A stretch of DNA of 64,000 nucleotides from Heterohyrax brucei (GCA_028571685.1 CM053143.1:159210329-159274328), one strand, 5' to 3'. Numbered from the stretch's first letter, positions 30,977 through 43,030 are shown. The notes: generated by a model from the sequence alone, not told the origin. Program-made: numbers and translations.

Positions 30977-33255
30977 ATGTTTGCATTCTTGCCCCTTTCC
31001 CTCACTCTCAACCAGATTAAAATTCTTTAAGGTTTTTAGTATAAAATTACTCACAAAAACTACAAATTTCTGTGTACTCATAGTATAAATTCATGAAAGC
31101 TTATCATAAAATTTTCTTGCCTCTGTTCTGTCATCTTCTGTGATATAGGTAGTCACAAATTTGTTACATAGCTAGTCAGTTATATAGTCACAAAGTTGAG
31201 TCGTGACATATAAGTAGTCCACCACTACTTACTTCTGGTAATAACCTAATTACAAAGGTTTTATAAACACTGTGAGTTTATTAACTGCACAGTATTTTAT
31301 TGTGCTCTTCAGACGTATATAAAATCCAATTATATATGACCTTGGGTCTTCCAGCTGATTGTGAATACCTTGTGGGTAGGACAGGTCTCCCATTCTTAGT
31401 TCCTTACCGGCAGTTTGGAGCACAGAGGGCAAGCAGTAATTGATTATTTGAGGTCAAGGACCTGATGAGATAGTGGAGTTCTTCCCCTCTTGCCAGCATT
31501 AACAAGAGTGTTTTGAGATTCTAGTAAAATCAAAGATCTATGTAATTAGTCAAGGCTCAATAGCTTTGAAAAATACCTAAAAAGTTTCTCTTGTGGATCT
31601 TGCGGGGAACATGGAGACGCAGTGTCAAATTCAGTGTTAAGTGCATTTTTTTTTTTTTTTTAATTTGACAAATTCTGGTAAAATTTAGATTTTCATAATA
31701 AAGCAAATAGTCTGGAGTCTTTGAAATTTGACCAATGCCCTTGACATGAATAACCAATGTTTCTATTACCTTCTAAGGACTAGACAGCAAGCTCTAAAAC
31801 AGCAGGGTGCTCTCCAGTGTGGCTCCCGTCCCCTACTCCCTGTCCTCTCTCCTGAATAAAACTTGTGGATATAATTCATACATAAAAGAGGCTGTAAAAT
31901 TTGTACCTAATTATCGTGACAACTGTATCAATGATAATTAACATATATAAATTTTTTTGTTGTGATATTCTGGACTGGATTTCTTTTTATCACATCATAT
32001 AGGTTAACTCATTAACACAAGAAAACAAAAACTTAAGCATACTATTATTATTGCCACATAATCAATGAGGAATCTGAGGCATTCAGAGATTTTACATCTT
32101 GCCTAAGGTTAACGTGAAGCTAGGATGTGAATTAAAAAAAAAAGAAAAACAAAAAACAGCTCAAAGTTGATTGTTCCCAACCACCGTTGTGCATTGCTTT
32201 TCTGCAAATGTGCTAAAATAAATTTAGATTATTTAATAAAAAAATTACAACTGTTTATTAGAAGAAGAATGAGATGATAGTTGAATTCTACAAATACAAT
32301 ATTACAAAGTGGCAGTAGCACTTTCATACAGAAGACCAATTTCTTGTTTACGAATGTCTGTATGGACTATTTGAAACTGAGTTTTCATTGTTGAACACCA
32401 ATTGTGTACCTTTGTATGTAATAAAGATATGTTTTCTTGTAAGAAATTGTATACATTTTTAAAGTACAGGCAGAAAACAAAGACAACAGAAATGCTTAAA
32501 GACTGAAAGATGTTCTTAAAAAACTTGACATCTTTTCAGGGAAGATTGCACAGAAATTATCTTCACAGGAAAAATTGTCTTAGGGTCAGTATAATCGACA
32601 GTGAAATATGGTAGTTGATGTTTCTTTCAAATTTCAGCTAATCCCAAGATTATGTTGATGCCCTGAAGAAAAATAGAACTCATTATTTTATAATTAGTCT
32701 ACTCTGCTTTCTTGATACAGCTAAAGAAAAATTCCTTTTATTTCTATGTAAATGAAGTAAGAGCTGTAGAAAAGGCCACAACTGTGGGCACTTTATATTT
32801 CCTTTTAGAGAAACCACCAGAACAGGATCTTGGAGACATTGATTCCCACTTTTTCATGCTTTTGACAGTTTCTTTAAATTTTACATAGTCCAGTCTTCCC
32901 GAATGAACAACAAAAGCAATGAACCATTTCACCCTTTCTTCCTATTTAAGTATTCTAAAATCAACTAGCTATTCAAGATGATGGGAAAACATGAAAGGGT
33001 TTCTTTCTTTCTTTCTTTTTTTAATTTTTGAGGATTACTATGAGTCATGGCCATGTCTATTTATGTGTGATTGATATTTTCTCTCTTTAGTTTCTCATGG
33101 TTCTTCAAAACAGAAGACCTCTTCACTTTAATGAAATATTGTTATTAAGTACATTCTACTATTGGACAGAAATAACTTTGAAAACAATCATTATCGTTAA
33201 TAAATCTCCAAAACTCTATTTTTGGTGTTATCTTTATTCTTAGTAATCTAAAAAA
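30977..33255. other. Mostly unrecognised AT-rich DNA
   Basis: Apart from a MIR at about 32020, no gene or repeat is recognised. A 17-base T run lies at 31647-31663 and a TTTC repeat at 33001-33020. Scattered open frames of 60-88 codons have no motif. Confidence 0.4.
32020..32135 (+). mobile_element. MIR fragment
   Basis: ATTATTATTGCCACATAATC, GAGGAATCTGAGGCATTCAGAG and CTTGCCTAAGGTTAACGTGA-type blocks follow the MIR order (fourth-power match to the GAGGAAACTGAGGC...CTTGCCCAAGGTCA core). Old and diverged. Confidence 0.65.
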
Positions 33256-33359
33256 GTCATTCTTCTGGTCTTACATGGTATATTTAACATTTTTGATCAG
33301 CATCATAATTCAAAGACATCAATTTTTCTTTGGTCTTCCTTATTCATTGTCCAAATTTT
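33256..33359 (-). mobile_element. RTE-type LINE fragment, left of nested L1
   Basis: CATTCTTCTGGTCTTACATG, CATCATAATTCAAAGACATC and GGTCTTCCTTATTCATTGTC match the antisense RTE. The last 17 bases (33343-33359, TTCATTGTCCAAATTTT) are the left copy of the L1 target duplication. Confidence 0.85.
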
Positions 33360-35699
33360 TTTTTAATTTAATTTTATTTATTATTTATTTATTTAATTTT
33401 ATTTTATTTTATATGACTGAGTGAAAATGTACATTCCCATATAAATTTACATGCCCACCTACATGCAACTTCCACTGCTCTCCCTGTCTGGTGACAGTAT
33501 GCTATTCCTCTCTGCGCCATACATGTCTCATCCTCCCAACAGTCTCCTTTCCCCTACTCTCTAACCACTCTCCTACCTTCAGCCAGAGGTCAGCAGGATG
33601 ATATCCTATAGAGGTATAGAACCATAGAGTGCGTCCAATATATGGTCACTCTGCATTGCCAAGCCCAATCCATTCGTGTTCAAAGAGTGGGCCTTCATTA
33701 TGGTTTATGGGCAAGGGCAGCATCAGGGCGAGGGTTCATGCTCCCAGGGGAACCCCGAAACCGCTGGACCATCAGTTGAGGTCTTTTAGTGGAAATCTCA
33801 GGATGCACCCCTTTTCATTGAGACTCAACTTAGTGAGTCTCAACTTAGTGAGACTCAACTTAGTGAGCTCCACTGTGGCTATGACTGGTGGTGGCCAGGC
33901 ACCATCCAGTTCTTCCAGTCCCAAGTCGATGTAGGCACCCACTCATGTGGGTCTCTCTGTCTTCTGGGTTGTCTTTCCCCATGTCATTTTGGTCCTCGGT
34001 GAGCATCCGTTCCTGCTGAGTTGGGACCACTTGCTGCACCCTCGGATGGCAGCTTGGCAGCTTTTAAGAACCCAGACACCACTCACCAATGTGGGGTGCA
34101 GAGAGCACTCTTAGAAAAATGCTAGTTGTGCCAATTGGCCTCAATTTTACCTAAGAGCATGGTCCCCTGCCCCCTGCCCCAGCTACTCTATCCTTGCAAT
34201 ACTGGGTTAAGATGGAAGGAGTATTCAAGTTATGCTGAAGTCCACTTAATATTATTCTTGTTTCTAATGTGTGCTATCACTGATTTCACGCAACCAGATT
34301 TCTAGCAACTATCTAATCTAACCCCTCTGCCCTCCCTCCCTGCTCTCCCTCTCTCCCCTCCCTTGCAGCTGTCAAAGAGTCTTTTGTTCTATACACAAGT
34401 CTGTTTTTGAGATGTTATCGTAGAGGACTCATACAATATTTGTCCTTTTGTCGCTGACTACTTTCACTCAACATGATGTCTTCCAGTTGAAACCAGGTTA
34501 GGAACTGTTTCCTGGAATCACCATTATTCTTAATCATTGCGTAGTGCTCAATTGAGTTTATATACCATAGTTTACCTATCCATTCTTCTGTTATTGGGCA
34601 TCTGGATTGATTCCATCTGTCTTAGACTGGGTTTTCTAGGGAAGCAAAACCAGTAACACGTGTAGGTACAAGGAAAGTGTTATAACATATATATAGATAG
34701 ATAGATACAAATATAGGAAACAGCTCACGTAATCACAGAAGCTGAATGTCCCAAGCTCTGGCACAAGCCTCACGTGGCCACGGAAGCTGAGGTACCCAAG
34801 GTCAGCAAGTCATAGACCAGAGTTCTAGATCACCGGTTGTGTAGGTCAGTGGATCCCAAGCTGGTGGCAAGACGAAGCAACAGAGGCTGACAAAACCAGG
34901 ATCGGCAGGTCAGGGAGCAGGACTCTCAGGTGCCGACTGTAAGGACTGATGAGTCCAACAGCTGCTAGCTTATGTCCTGGATCCAGACACTGGAAGAAGA
35001 GGGCAGGAGCTCCTGGCCACATGAGCGACCAGCAGCCGTAGTGAAAGGTCGTGAGATGAGAGCCAAGGGGCAGGGAGCCACCACAAACCCTGCCTTGCGC
35101 TTAATACAACAGCCAAATATGTAGTAGCCAAGTTGACATAATCCTGACCACCACACCATCTTTTTGCTATCGTGGACTGTGCTGCGATAAACATTCTGGT
35201 GGACATGTCCATTGGTGTAAAAGACCTTGATTCTGTAGGATTTATTCCAAGTAGTGGAATGACTGGGTCAAATGGTATATCAATATCCATTTCTTTAAGG
35301 AAGTGCCAGACTGCTTTCCAAAGAGGCTGGACCATTTTGCAACCCCACCAACAGTGTAGGAGTTTCTCCACAGCCTCTCCACAGTTTCTCCACAGCCTCT
35401 CCAGCATTTGTTGTTTTGTGTTTTTTGGATCATGGCCAACCTTGTTGGGGTGAGATGGTATCTCATTGTCACCTTGATTTGAATTTCTTTAATAACTAAA
35501 GATCGTGAACATGTCCGCATGTGTTTTTTGGCTGCCTGGATCTCCTCTTTAGAGAAGTGTCTGTCCGTCTCCTTTGCCTATCGCTTAATTGGATGATTTA
35601 TCATCTTCTTATTGATATTTTGGAGTATTTTATAGATTATGGAGATCAGGTGTTGGTCTGACATTGAGTTGCCAAATATTTTTTCCCATTCTGTAGGTG
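33360..35699 (-). mobile_element. L1, 5'-truncated, antisense, with 17-bp target duplication
   Basis: T-rich start (the poly-A end), 3' UTR (33425-34470) and the C-terminal part of ORF2. TTCATTGTCCAAATTTT flanks it perfectly at 33343-33359 and 35700-35716, placing it inside an RTE fragment. On the minus strand ORF2 shows IPLLGINP and FIAAQSTIAK and a C-terminal Cys motif expanded by short duplications. A solo LTR splits ORF2 at 34618-35155. The 3' UTR contains a local triplication at 33806-33870 and a C-rich tract at 34321-34375 (G-rich on the L1 strand). Confidence 0.93.
34618..35155 (-). mobile_element. Solo LTR (family 2) in L1, with 5-bp target duplication
   Basis: 538 bp from TGTCTTAGACTGGGTTTTCT to CCTGACCACCACA, flanked by CCATC at 34613-34617 and 35156-35160. 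The duplicated target is L1 ORF2. The 5-bp duplication and TG...CA ends fit an ERVL/MaLR-type LTR. It is related to 52026-52572 (both contain CTAGGGAAGCAAAA and GCTCAC early on). Orientation is inferred from the family and is less certain than the borders. Confidence 0.85.
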
Positions 35700-35725
35700 T
35701 TCATTGTCCAAATTTTATGTGCATA
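35700..35725 (-). mobile_element. RTE fragment, right of nested L1
   Basis: It contains the right copy of the L1 target duplication and a few more RTE bases (ATGTGCATATC). It continues the reading at 33256-33359. A second RTE copy starts directly after it. Confidence 0.75.
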
Positions 35726-37785
35726 TCTCGTTGTTAGGTGCTGTCAAGTCAGATTCCACTCATGACAGCCCCATGTACCACAGAATGGTATTCCTCTTTT
35801 TAACCTGAATGCTGCTTGCATTTCTGCCTGTTTCCTGTTGATATACTGCTGTGGCCACTTTTGAATGACCTTCAGCAATATTTTACTTGCACATGATATT
35901 AATGATATTGTTCAGTAATCTCGTGATCTCTTGGTACTAGCCATAAATATGAATCTCTTCCAGTTGTTTGGCCAGGTAGTCATCATCTAAATTGCTTGGC
36001 ATAGACTAGTAAGTACGTCCAGTACTGCATCCATTTGTTAATACATCTCAGTATTTCATCACTTCCTAGAGCCTTGTTTTTCTACAATGCCTTCAGTACA
36101 GTTGAGATTTCCTCCTTCAGTACAACCAGTTTCTGCTTATATGGTACTTTATGAAATGGTCAACCAGTTCCTTCTGGCACAATGACTGTGTGTATTCCTT
36201 CCATCTTTTTTAGATGTCTCTTGAGCCATATAATCCTTCAGTATTCTAACTTGAGGCTTTGAGTTTTTTCCTCAGTTCTTTCACCTTAATAAATATTGAC
36301 AGCATTCTTCCCTTTGGTTTTCAATCTCCAGGCCTTTGCACATGTTATTACCATAATTAACTTTGTCTGCTAGAGCAATCCTTTAAAATTATCTGTTGAA
36401 CTGTTTTACTTCAGCATTTTTATGTTTCATTTTAGCCACTTGATGTTCAAGGGCAAGCTTCAGAGTCTCTTCTGACATCCGTTGTGGTACTTTCTTTCCT
36501 GTCTTCTTAGTGACCTCTTGTTTTCTTCATGTATGATATCTTTGATGTTATTTCACAGCTTTCTTGGTTTTTGACCATTAATATTCAATTTATCAAATAT
36601 ATTCTTGAAACGGACTTTAAAATCACATGGGATATACTCAAGAAAATACTTTGACTCTCATTCTAATTTTCTTCAGTTTCAACTTAAAATACATGATGGT
36701 CTGATATGTAGCCAGTCCTTTGATTTGTTCTAGCTGATAATATTGAACTTTTTCATCGTATCTTCCCACAGACATAGTCAGCTTGATTTCTGTGTATTCC
36801 TTCTGGCAAGGTCCATGTGTAGAGTTTCCATTTATGTTGGGGAAAAAAGGTATTTGTGGTGAAGAAGGTGCTGGCCTTACAAAATTCTCTTATGTGATCT
36901 TTGGCTTCATTTCTATTAGCAGTGCTATGTTTTCCAAATACCAATCTTTCTTCTTTGTTTCCAAATTTTGCATTGCAATCTTCAGTAACTATCAACGTAT
37001 TGTGATTGTGTATTCAATCAATTTCAGATTGCAGTAGTTGGTAAAGATTTTGAACATCTTCACCTTTAGCTTTAGTAGTTGATGGGCAAATTTGAACAAC
37101 AGTCCTATTAACTGATCTTCCTTGCAGATGTGTGACTATTATGCTGTCTTTGACAGTATTCCTCTTCAGGATACACCTTGAGATGTTCTTTCTGATGGTG
37201 AATGCAATGACATTCCTCTTCAAGTTGTCTCTGTTAACATAGTACACCACTTGATTGTCTTATTCAAAATGGCCAGTTTCAGTCCATTTCAGCTCACTAA
37301 TACCTAAGATAGCAGTATTTATGAGTTGAATATCATGTTTGGCAATTTACGATATTCCTGGATTCATATTTTGTACATTCCATGTCCCAGTTACTAATGG
37401 TGTTTGCAGCTGTTTCTTCTCATTTTGAGTCATGCTGTATCAGCAAATGAAGGTCTTGAAAGCTTGACTCTAGCCACACCATTAAGGTGAACATTACTTT
37501 GAGAAAACAGATCTTCCTCATTCGTCATTTGAGTGCCTTCCAATCTGAGGGACTGGCTCATCTTCTGGTGGTATGTCAAATAACATTCTGATGCTATTCA
37601 TAAGGTTGTCACTGGCTAAATCTTTTTAGAAATAGACTGGTAATTCTTTTTTCTAATCCATCTTAGTTTGGAAGCTCAACTGAAACTTGTCAGTCATGTG
37701 TGACATTGCTGGAATTTGAATACATGTGGCATAGCTTACAGCATTATAGCAACATTCTGTACTCCACAGTATAACAATCTGAAAG
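35726..37785 (-). mobile_element. RTE-type LINE, antisense, 5' complete but internally deleted
   Basis: It begins with the RTE 3' tail (TTGTTAGGTGCTGTCAAGTC), jumps after about 55 bases to the mid RT region (TTCCTGTTGATATACTGCTG), then runs continuously to the RTE 5' end (GGCATAGCTTACAGCATTAT). It covers part of the reverse transcriptase, the linker and the endonuclease. All frames are broken. Confidence 0.9.
36753..37250 (-). pseudogene. RTE endonuclease domain remnant
   Basis: Two minus-strand frames (37014-37250, then 36753-36995) together cover the apurinic-type endonuclease of an RTE LINE. The second shows DCNAKFGN, then NRNE, IREFCKA, a TNTFF block and YTWTLPEGIHRNQADYV. These are the Asn, aromatic and Asp positions of the endonuclease fold. 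In an active LINE this domain nicks target DNA to prime reverse transcription. Here it is broken by a frameshift and stops. Confidence 0.75.
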
Positions 37786-38409
37786 AACAGTCAGGGTTAT
37801 TGGTTTATGCTGCTCTTTATTTATCACTTAGAAGTGGGTAGCTTTAGATATAAATTTGCTTTATACTGGTACAACATCATTAAATTAACACACAAAACCA
37901 TGCTCCTAAAGCAGATTATAGTCACACATATAGGGGTTAAGATTTTAACATCTATTTTGTAGGGAAGGGAAGACCCAGGTCAATTCACAACACTCATAAA
38001 TCCAGATTCATATTTTGAAAAATATGAAAATCTTTAATAGACTTCTAAGATGATACTCTGATTCCTTGGCACAGGTATAATTGCACTGTTTAAAAACAAT
38101 GAGATAGTTGTTGTATACATGCACTGTCCAAAATGTTAACCACTAGTTGCTTGATGTTATTAAGCACTTGAAATATGGCTAAAGCTATAGTAGAAATAGT
38201 TGCCTTAATTAATTAAAATTAAATAGCTGTGTGTGGCTAGTAGCTACATATGGAACTTTGCATCTTAGAAGTAGGCAGTCAGTACATATTGCTTCCTCAG
38301 CATGGAATTTGCAGCAGTGGAAATGAGTGATGGGAATTTGACTAAAACACTGAAATAAATATTTAATCAATTGCTGAGAGTGTAAAAAATATGTAACTAA
38401 CTCTAGGTT
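37786..38409. other. Unrecognised AT-rich DNA
   Basis: No gene or identifiable repeat. Confidence 0.4.
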
Positions 38410-38573
38410 GGAAACCCTAGTGGCATAGCTGGTTAAATGCTACATCTGCTACTCACAAGGTTGGCAGTTCAAATCCACCAGACCCTCCTTGGAAACTCTA
38501 TGGGGCAGTTCTACTCTGTCCTCTAGGATTGCTATGAGTCGAACCCTATTCAATGGTAGTGTTTTTTTTTTTT
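38410..38573 (+). mobile_element. AfroSINE, short form, full length
   Basis: GGAAACCCTAGTGGCATAGC head, GCAGTTCAAATCCACCAG, CTTGGAAACTCTATGGGGCA, GATTGCTATGAGTCGAAC and CAATGGTAGTG with a T-rich tail. Confidence 0.93.
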
Positions 38574-38616
38574 CTTTTTTCTTTTTTCAGCATCATTCTA
38601 TGGCTTTTTTTTTTCT

Positions 38617-38655
38617 TTGCTGTGGAATCTGTTCCAATTCATAATGACCCGATAG
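38617..38655 (-). mobile_element. AfroSINE 3' fragment
   Basis: Antisense tail only: GCTGTGGAATCTGTTCCAAT and TCATAATGACCCGATAG. It directly abuts a sense SINE, giving a tail-to-head junction in opposite orientations. Confidence 0.65.
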
Positions 38656-38657
38656 AC

Positions 38658-38820
38658 CCAGAACTCTTGTGGCACTGTGGTTATGCATGTGGGTGCTACC
38701 GCGAAAGTAGGATGTTCAAATCCACTAGCCTTTCCATTGAAAGCCTATGGGACAGTTCTACTTTGTCTTGTGTTCCTATGACTCTAAAGCCACTCCATGG
38801 CAATGGGTTTGGATAGGGTT
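38658..38820 (+). mobile_element. AfroSINE, short form, diverged
   Basis: CAGAACTCTTGTGGCACTGT head, ATGTTCAAATCCACTAG, GACAGTTCTACTTTGTC and a tail CATGGCAATGGGTTTGG. Two short CA-rich runs follow. Confidence 0.88.
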
Positions 38821-38948
38821 TTAACACACATACACACAAACACACACACGTATTTCTTAAATAAGAAAAAAATGAAAGAGAAAAAATGTGTCTAAGAGTT
38901 GACAAAGTAAATGAGAAAATTGGTTTTGGCAAAAATAAATAAAATAAT

Positions 38949-38990
38949 ACTCCATGAGTCGGATCTTACTCAACAGCACTTGGCTTTGGC
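38949..38990 (+). mobile_element. Ultrashort TTGGC-tailed insertion (42 bp)
   Basis: CCATGAGTCGGATCTTACTC then AACAGCACTTGGCTTTGGC. ATAAT at 38944-38948 and 38991-38995 is a possible 5-bp target duplication. One arm of the palindrome seen at 30937 is mutated. Confidence 0.7.
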
Positions 38991-38995
38991 ATAAT

Positions 38996-41900
38996 TTGGT
39001 TTATGGTAAGAGATACTTCTTACCAGAGTGCTATGAAACATACAATGAAAGGTAAATTTAAAATGAAAGATAGTTATATTGATGTTTATGCATGAAGTCT
39101 AAACCTGAGCAAGGAGATAGTTGAACCTCCAAACTTAGGGTGGGAAGACAAGGGTTTAACCATTTGCACCACTTGACTGAGTAATACCTGGTGAGACATT
39201 CCCAAAAGGAAAGGGATGATCAGAGCATTTGCATGGAGAATGTTGGAGTTAATAAGGAAAAATTATTGTAGAATGTATATATGCACATCACTTTTCTTTC
39301 TTTAAACTCGTGGAAATAAACCCAAATATTGAACATTTGTGTTCATGTTTGCTATTATTCTATTATTTTGCTTTGTGCTCCATAGGTTGGGCTTATTGTT
39401 CTTTTATTGAATTCATGAAAGATATATAAATACAGAAAATTCTATCATGAAACTAGAAGACAACAATGAATCCACACTACTGGTTGTGAATATCGCTACA
39501 ATAGAATTTAGACCAAAACTCAGGAAGAATATTGGAAAGGAAAATATTTACCTCAATAGTGATTAAACTGGGTACTGATCTGTATGAGATGTAGGCCATC
39601 TTCCTGCCATAACAACACAATACCTTGTAGAACACATAGCTATTCTTAACATTAAAGAGAGAGCATAATTTGCTCTATAATTCAAACAATTTCTATTTAT
39701 TTTCATATGGACAGGAGAACAAAGAAAAAGACCTAATCGTAATTCACTTTTTTAAAAATATGATCCCAAATAATCCATGCATCTTTAATTTTAAGCAGGT
39801 AAATGCTGAGATTAAAATACAGTTTTTTTGTAGTTTCACAATGATCTTACCTATTACATGATTGCCTTTTCTATAACGTGGAAAATGTTGGAATAAAATT
39901 CTATTTGACATAAATGAAAATTCTCTTCAGTGCACTCTACTGTCTAGTAGATATTCATGAGTTTATTATCTTCAGGGTAAATTTCATACCCATGTAATGT
40001 TCCTAGTAACATTTTCTGCACTAATTTGGGAGAAAAAAATACATATGTATTTGAGGGCATGCACTGTCTTCTTGCTAGCATAAATAATATAGAATTTAAG
40101 AAAAACTATTTGGCTTAGGAGAAAACTGGGTCATTAGAAATTGCCTATTATACTATAAATATCTGACATGGTTTATTTATTTAAAAGTTCACCTGTCCTA
40201 GATATAAGTGTGCCTTCTCTGACCATTCATCAATGGATACTAAAGCCATGAATTATAATGCATACAGTTTCATTTTTTGTTTGTTGCTGCGAGCAAAACT
40301 ACATTTGCAATTCTGTTTGCTTCTCTTGTTCCAGTTCTTTGGCCTGATGTATTTTATGATGTACGTTTATGATCTTCTTCTATCCAATCTCATTACCTTT
40401 GTTTCCTCAGTCCTTTAATCTGATTAGAATCACTTAGCTGTCTCTATAGAAGTGATCTTTTCTATCTCCTTCCACATTTTTAATCTCTGCCTGCAATCAG
40501 AAATGTTCACTCTACCATGGTCTAACAAACTACAGATCTCACCTACTGATATATGCGATTATTTCTTTTTTTCACACTGTTTCAGATATATTTGTGTAGT
40601 TATCTCTTTAAGCACCTAGGACAATAACTTTATGGACAAAAATCAGCAAACAGCATATTCTCAAAAGGTGAAAATCATGTATATTAGTCTTGCTAATTCA
40701 CCATCATTTCTGCTATACCCACTCACACGACACTGTCTATCTCTGACACCAGCTATTGTGGGATATATCAGATCTTACATGTTAAGAAGACATCATTCTT
40801 GAGTTTGTTTATTCACTGTAATAGCCGACAGAGCTCATAAAAGATTTTATACTTACTTCTCCATGTTTTAATACAATATTTATGAAGCAAGATAATCATA
40901 AGGAGGAGATGAACAGACAAGATCTGGAAAAGTTCACAACACGCCACGTTCATGTCTCAGAGAGGACACACTGTTCTCTCCCTCCCCACAGACGCTTTGC
41001 CAAACGATAAACCCTTTGAGCAATTACATCCTGGGCTTTCAGCAGCTAGTCCTACACCACTGGCCACAGCATGCCTCCTGGTGCTAGCTGATATTGCCAT
41101 CTCACAGCAGCCTCTTCTGATCTGACCAGCCCCTACTCACTAGAACAAGTTCTCAGGTGTGGCCTGAAAGTGCCACACCATAATATCCCAATTGCTCCAA
41201 TGGTTATTTCTCAGGAACCAAGGACGACAGCCACTTTATTTTAGATAAAGATAAATTCTTTATTCTGCAGCACCTATATTATCTTTAAGGGTAGAAACTC
41301 TGCCTTATCCTGTACATAGAGAATAGCACATAGTATGAACCCAATACAATTTTTAAAAGGATAGAATGTAGGTGTATATTTCTGTCATAAAATATGGTGG
41401 ATGTTTTCTTGAAATATGTAATTGCCCATTTTCTGGAGTCATTCAACTAGTATCAATTCTGCTTAAACCCCCAAAAGAATGAAAATCATTCATCACAGCA
41501 TTTGCAACCAAAATAGTCTTATTGATCTTGTGGGATGAGTTGACTTTTTAAGAGTCAGAAATAATCCACAACCTCACCAAATCTATAAGGTAGACAAACA
41601 ATAGCCAGTGCTGTACACTGAGGCAATGAATATATATGTATTCAGCAGCAAAGCTAACTTGCATGAATTCTTACTCACATAGACATCCTCACAATTACAG
41701 AATGTTAGAGCAGATGGCACGCTTTTTACATATGCAGAATTACATCTAACCCACTCAGAAAACTTTCTGAATGCTCAACAATGGTATCGATATGAATATG
41801 AAAAACATTAAAATCAGAAGGAAATAATAAAATGATTCTATATGTCTACCACCATTTTATCTGAGCTATTTTAAGTTTATGATGTCTAGCCTTGTCAGTG

Positions 41901-42734
41901 GTGTGTGTCTTTCCCTAGGCAAGATAATGATTATTAATATTTTAAACTTTTTCTTATCTTCTTCAAACTGAAGAAACTTCAGAATGTAGTATATCTTTTT
42001 TTTCTTTAAAGAAGGTAAAATATTTTAAATGACTGTCTTGCCATCTCCTCCTACACATCGGTACAGTAGTCCTCACTTGTCTTTCATCTCTCGTGCACTT
42101 AGTTTACCACGAATAGACAGATATAACAATCTTCCATTAAGCATAAAGCATCAGTTCTTTAATGAAGTTCCTGCTACTCTCTCGATAATAGCATTTTAGA
42201 AAGTGCTATCCCTGTTCATAATTTTGCTTCTTCCACATGAAGAAAAAATGGCATGGAAGTAAAAATTAACTACAGAATTGTTTTAAGGATGTGTGAAGTC
42301 AGCATCTTCACACCCCTGGAAAAAGAACTCAACTTTATTATGTTTCTTTTTTATAAAGAAGAAGAACAGATAAATTATTATTGTAAATGAGAAGGAATGG
42401 AATCTTTCATACATACTTATTCAATTTTTACGGAGGGTAATTTGACTCAGGAAGTATTGTTTAGCATAATCTCAGTTGTGGAAATGTAACCTGTACTATT
42501 TAACCTCGGAAAATTATACCAGATGTACAAACTTATATATAAAAGTTAATATTGCTATATTTATAAAAAGATTTAGTAGTAATATAGAGGTTACTTTGTT
42601 CAAAAATTTTAGTATCTTACAATATTTTAAGTCAACATTTACTAAAATTATTGAGGTAGGTACTGTTAGGGGTCCTCTTCCTTATTTGGTCTAATGTTCC
42701 TTAGTACCCAAAGTGAGGGTCAGTGAGGAAATGA
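38996..42734. other. Longest largely repeat-free stretch, unrecognised
   Basis: About 3.7 kb in which I find no AfroSINE, L1, RTE or LTR. A weak L2-like 3' end (about 41250-41345: GGGTAGAAACTCTGCC, AGAATAGCACATAGTATGAA) is possible. No open frame with recognisable protein features. Low repeat density compared with the rest of the window is the only notable property. Confidence 0.4.
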
Positions 42735-42895
42735 AAGAGGCCAGGTGACATGGATTAGCACAATGGCTACGACAATGGATTCAGACATAGCAATGACTGT
42801 GAGGATGACACGGGACCAGCCAGTGTTTCCTTCTGTTGTACCTATGGTAGTTGTAGGTCAAACCTGACTCAACTGTAGCTAATACAAATAAGAAC
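42735..42895 (+). mobile_element. RTE-type LINE 3' end, sense
   Basis: GGATTAGCACAATGGCTACG, GACTGTGAGGATGACACGGG, CCAGTGTTTCCTTCTGTTGT and a tail with AACCTGACTCAACTGTA. Only the last ~150 bases, heavily 5'-truncated. Confidence 0.75.
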
Positions 42896-42904
42896 CTTCC
42901 TTAT

Positions 42905-43030
42905 ATGGGGTAATCTGGGCACAGAGAGTATACGATTCACATTTATAAAGCACAAGGCTGGTATTTAAACCCAAACGGGCTGACTCTGAAGTGCCCGTTC
43001 TTATTAATCAATACACTCTTGTGGCCTCTG
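42905..43030 (+). mobile_element. MIR 3' half
   Basis: GGCACAGAGAGTATACGATT, GCTGGTATTTAAACCCAAAC, GCTGACTCTGAAGTGCCCGT and TCAATACACTCTTGTGGCCT match the MIR order (core then AACCCAGG...TCTGACTCCAGAGCCC). Confidence 0.7.

Noticed and set aside
33806..33870. CRISPR-like spaced repeats
   Set aside because: The copies are directly tandem with no unique spacers, and lie in mammalian L1 DNA.
33629..33934. 101-codon plus-strand frame with repeated LNLVSLNLVR
   Set aside because: Antisense L1 3' UTR. The repeat reflects the local DNA triplication.
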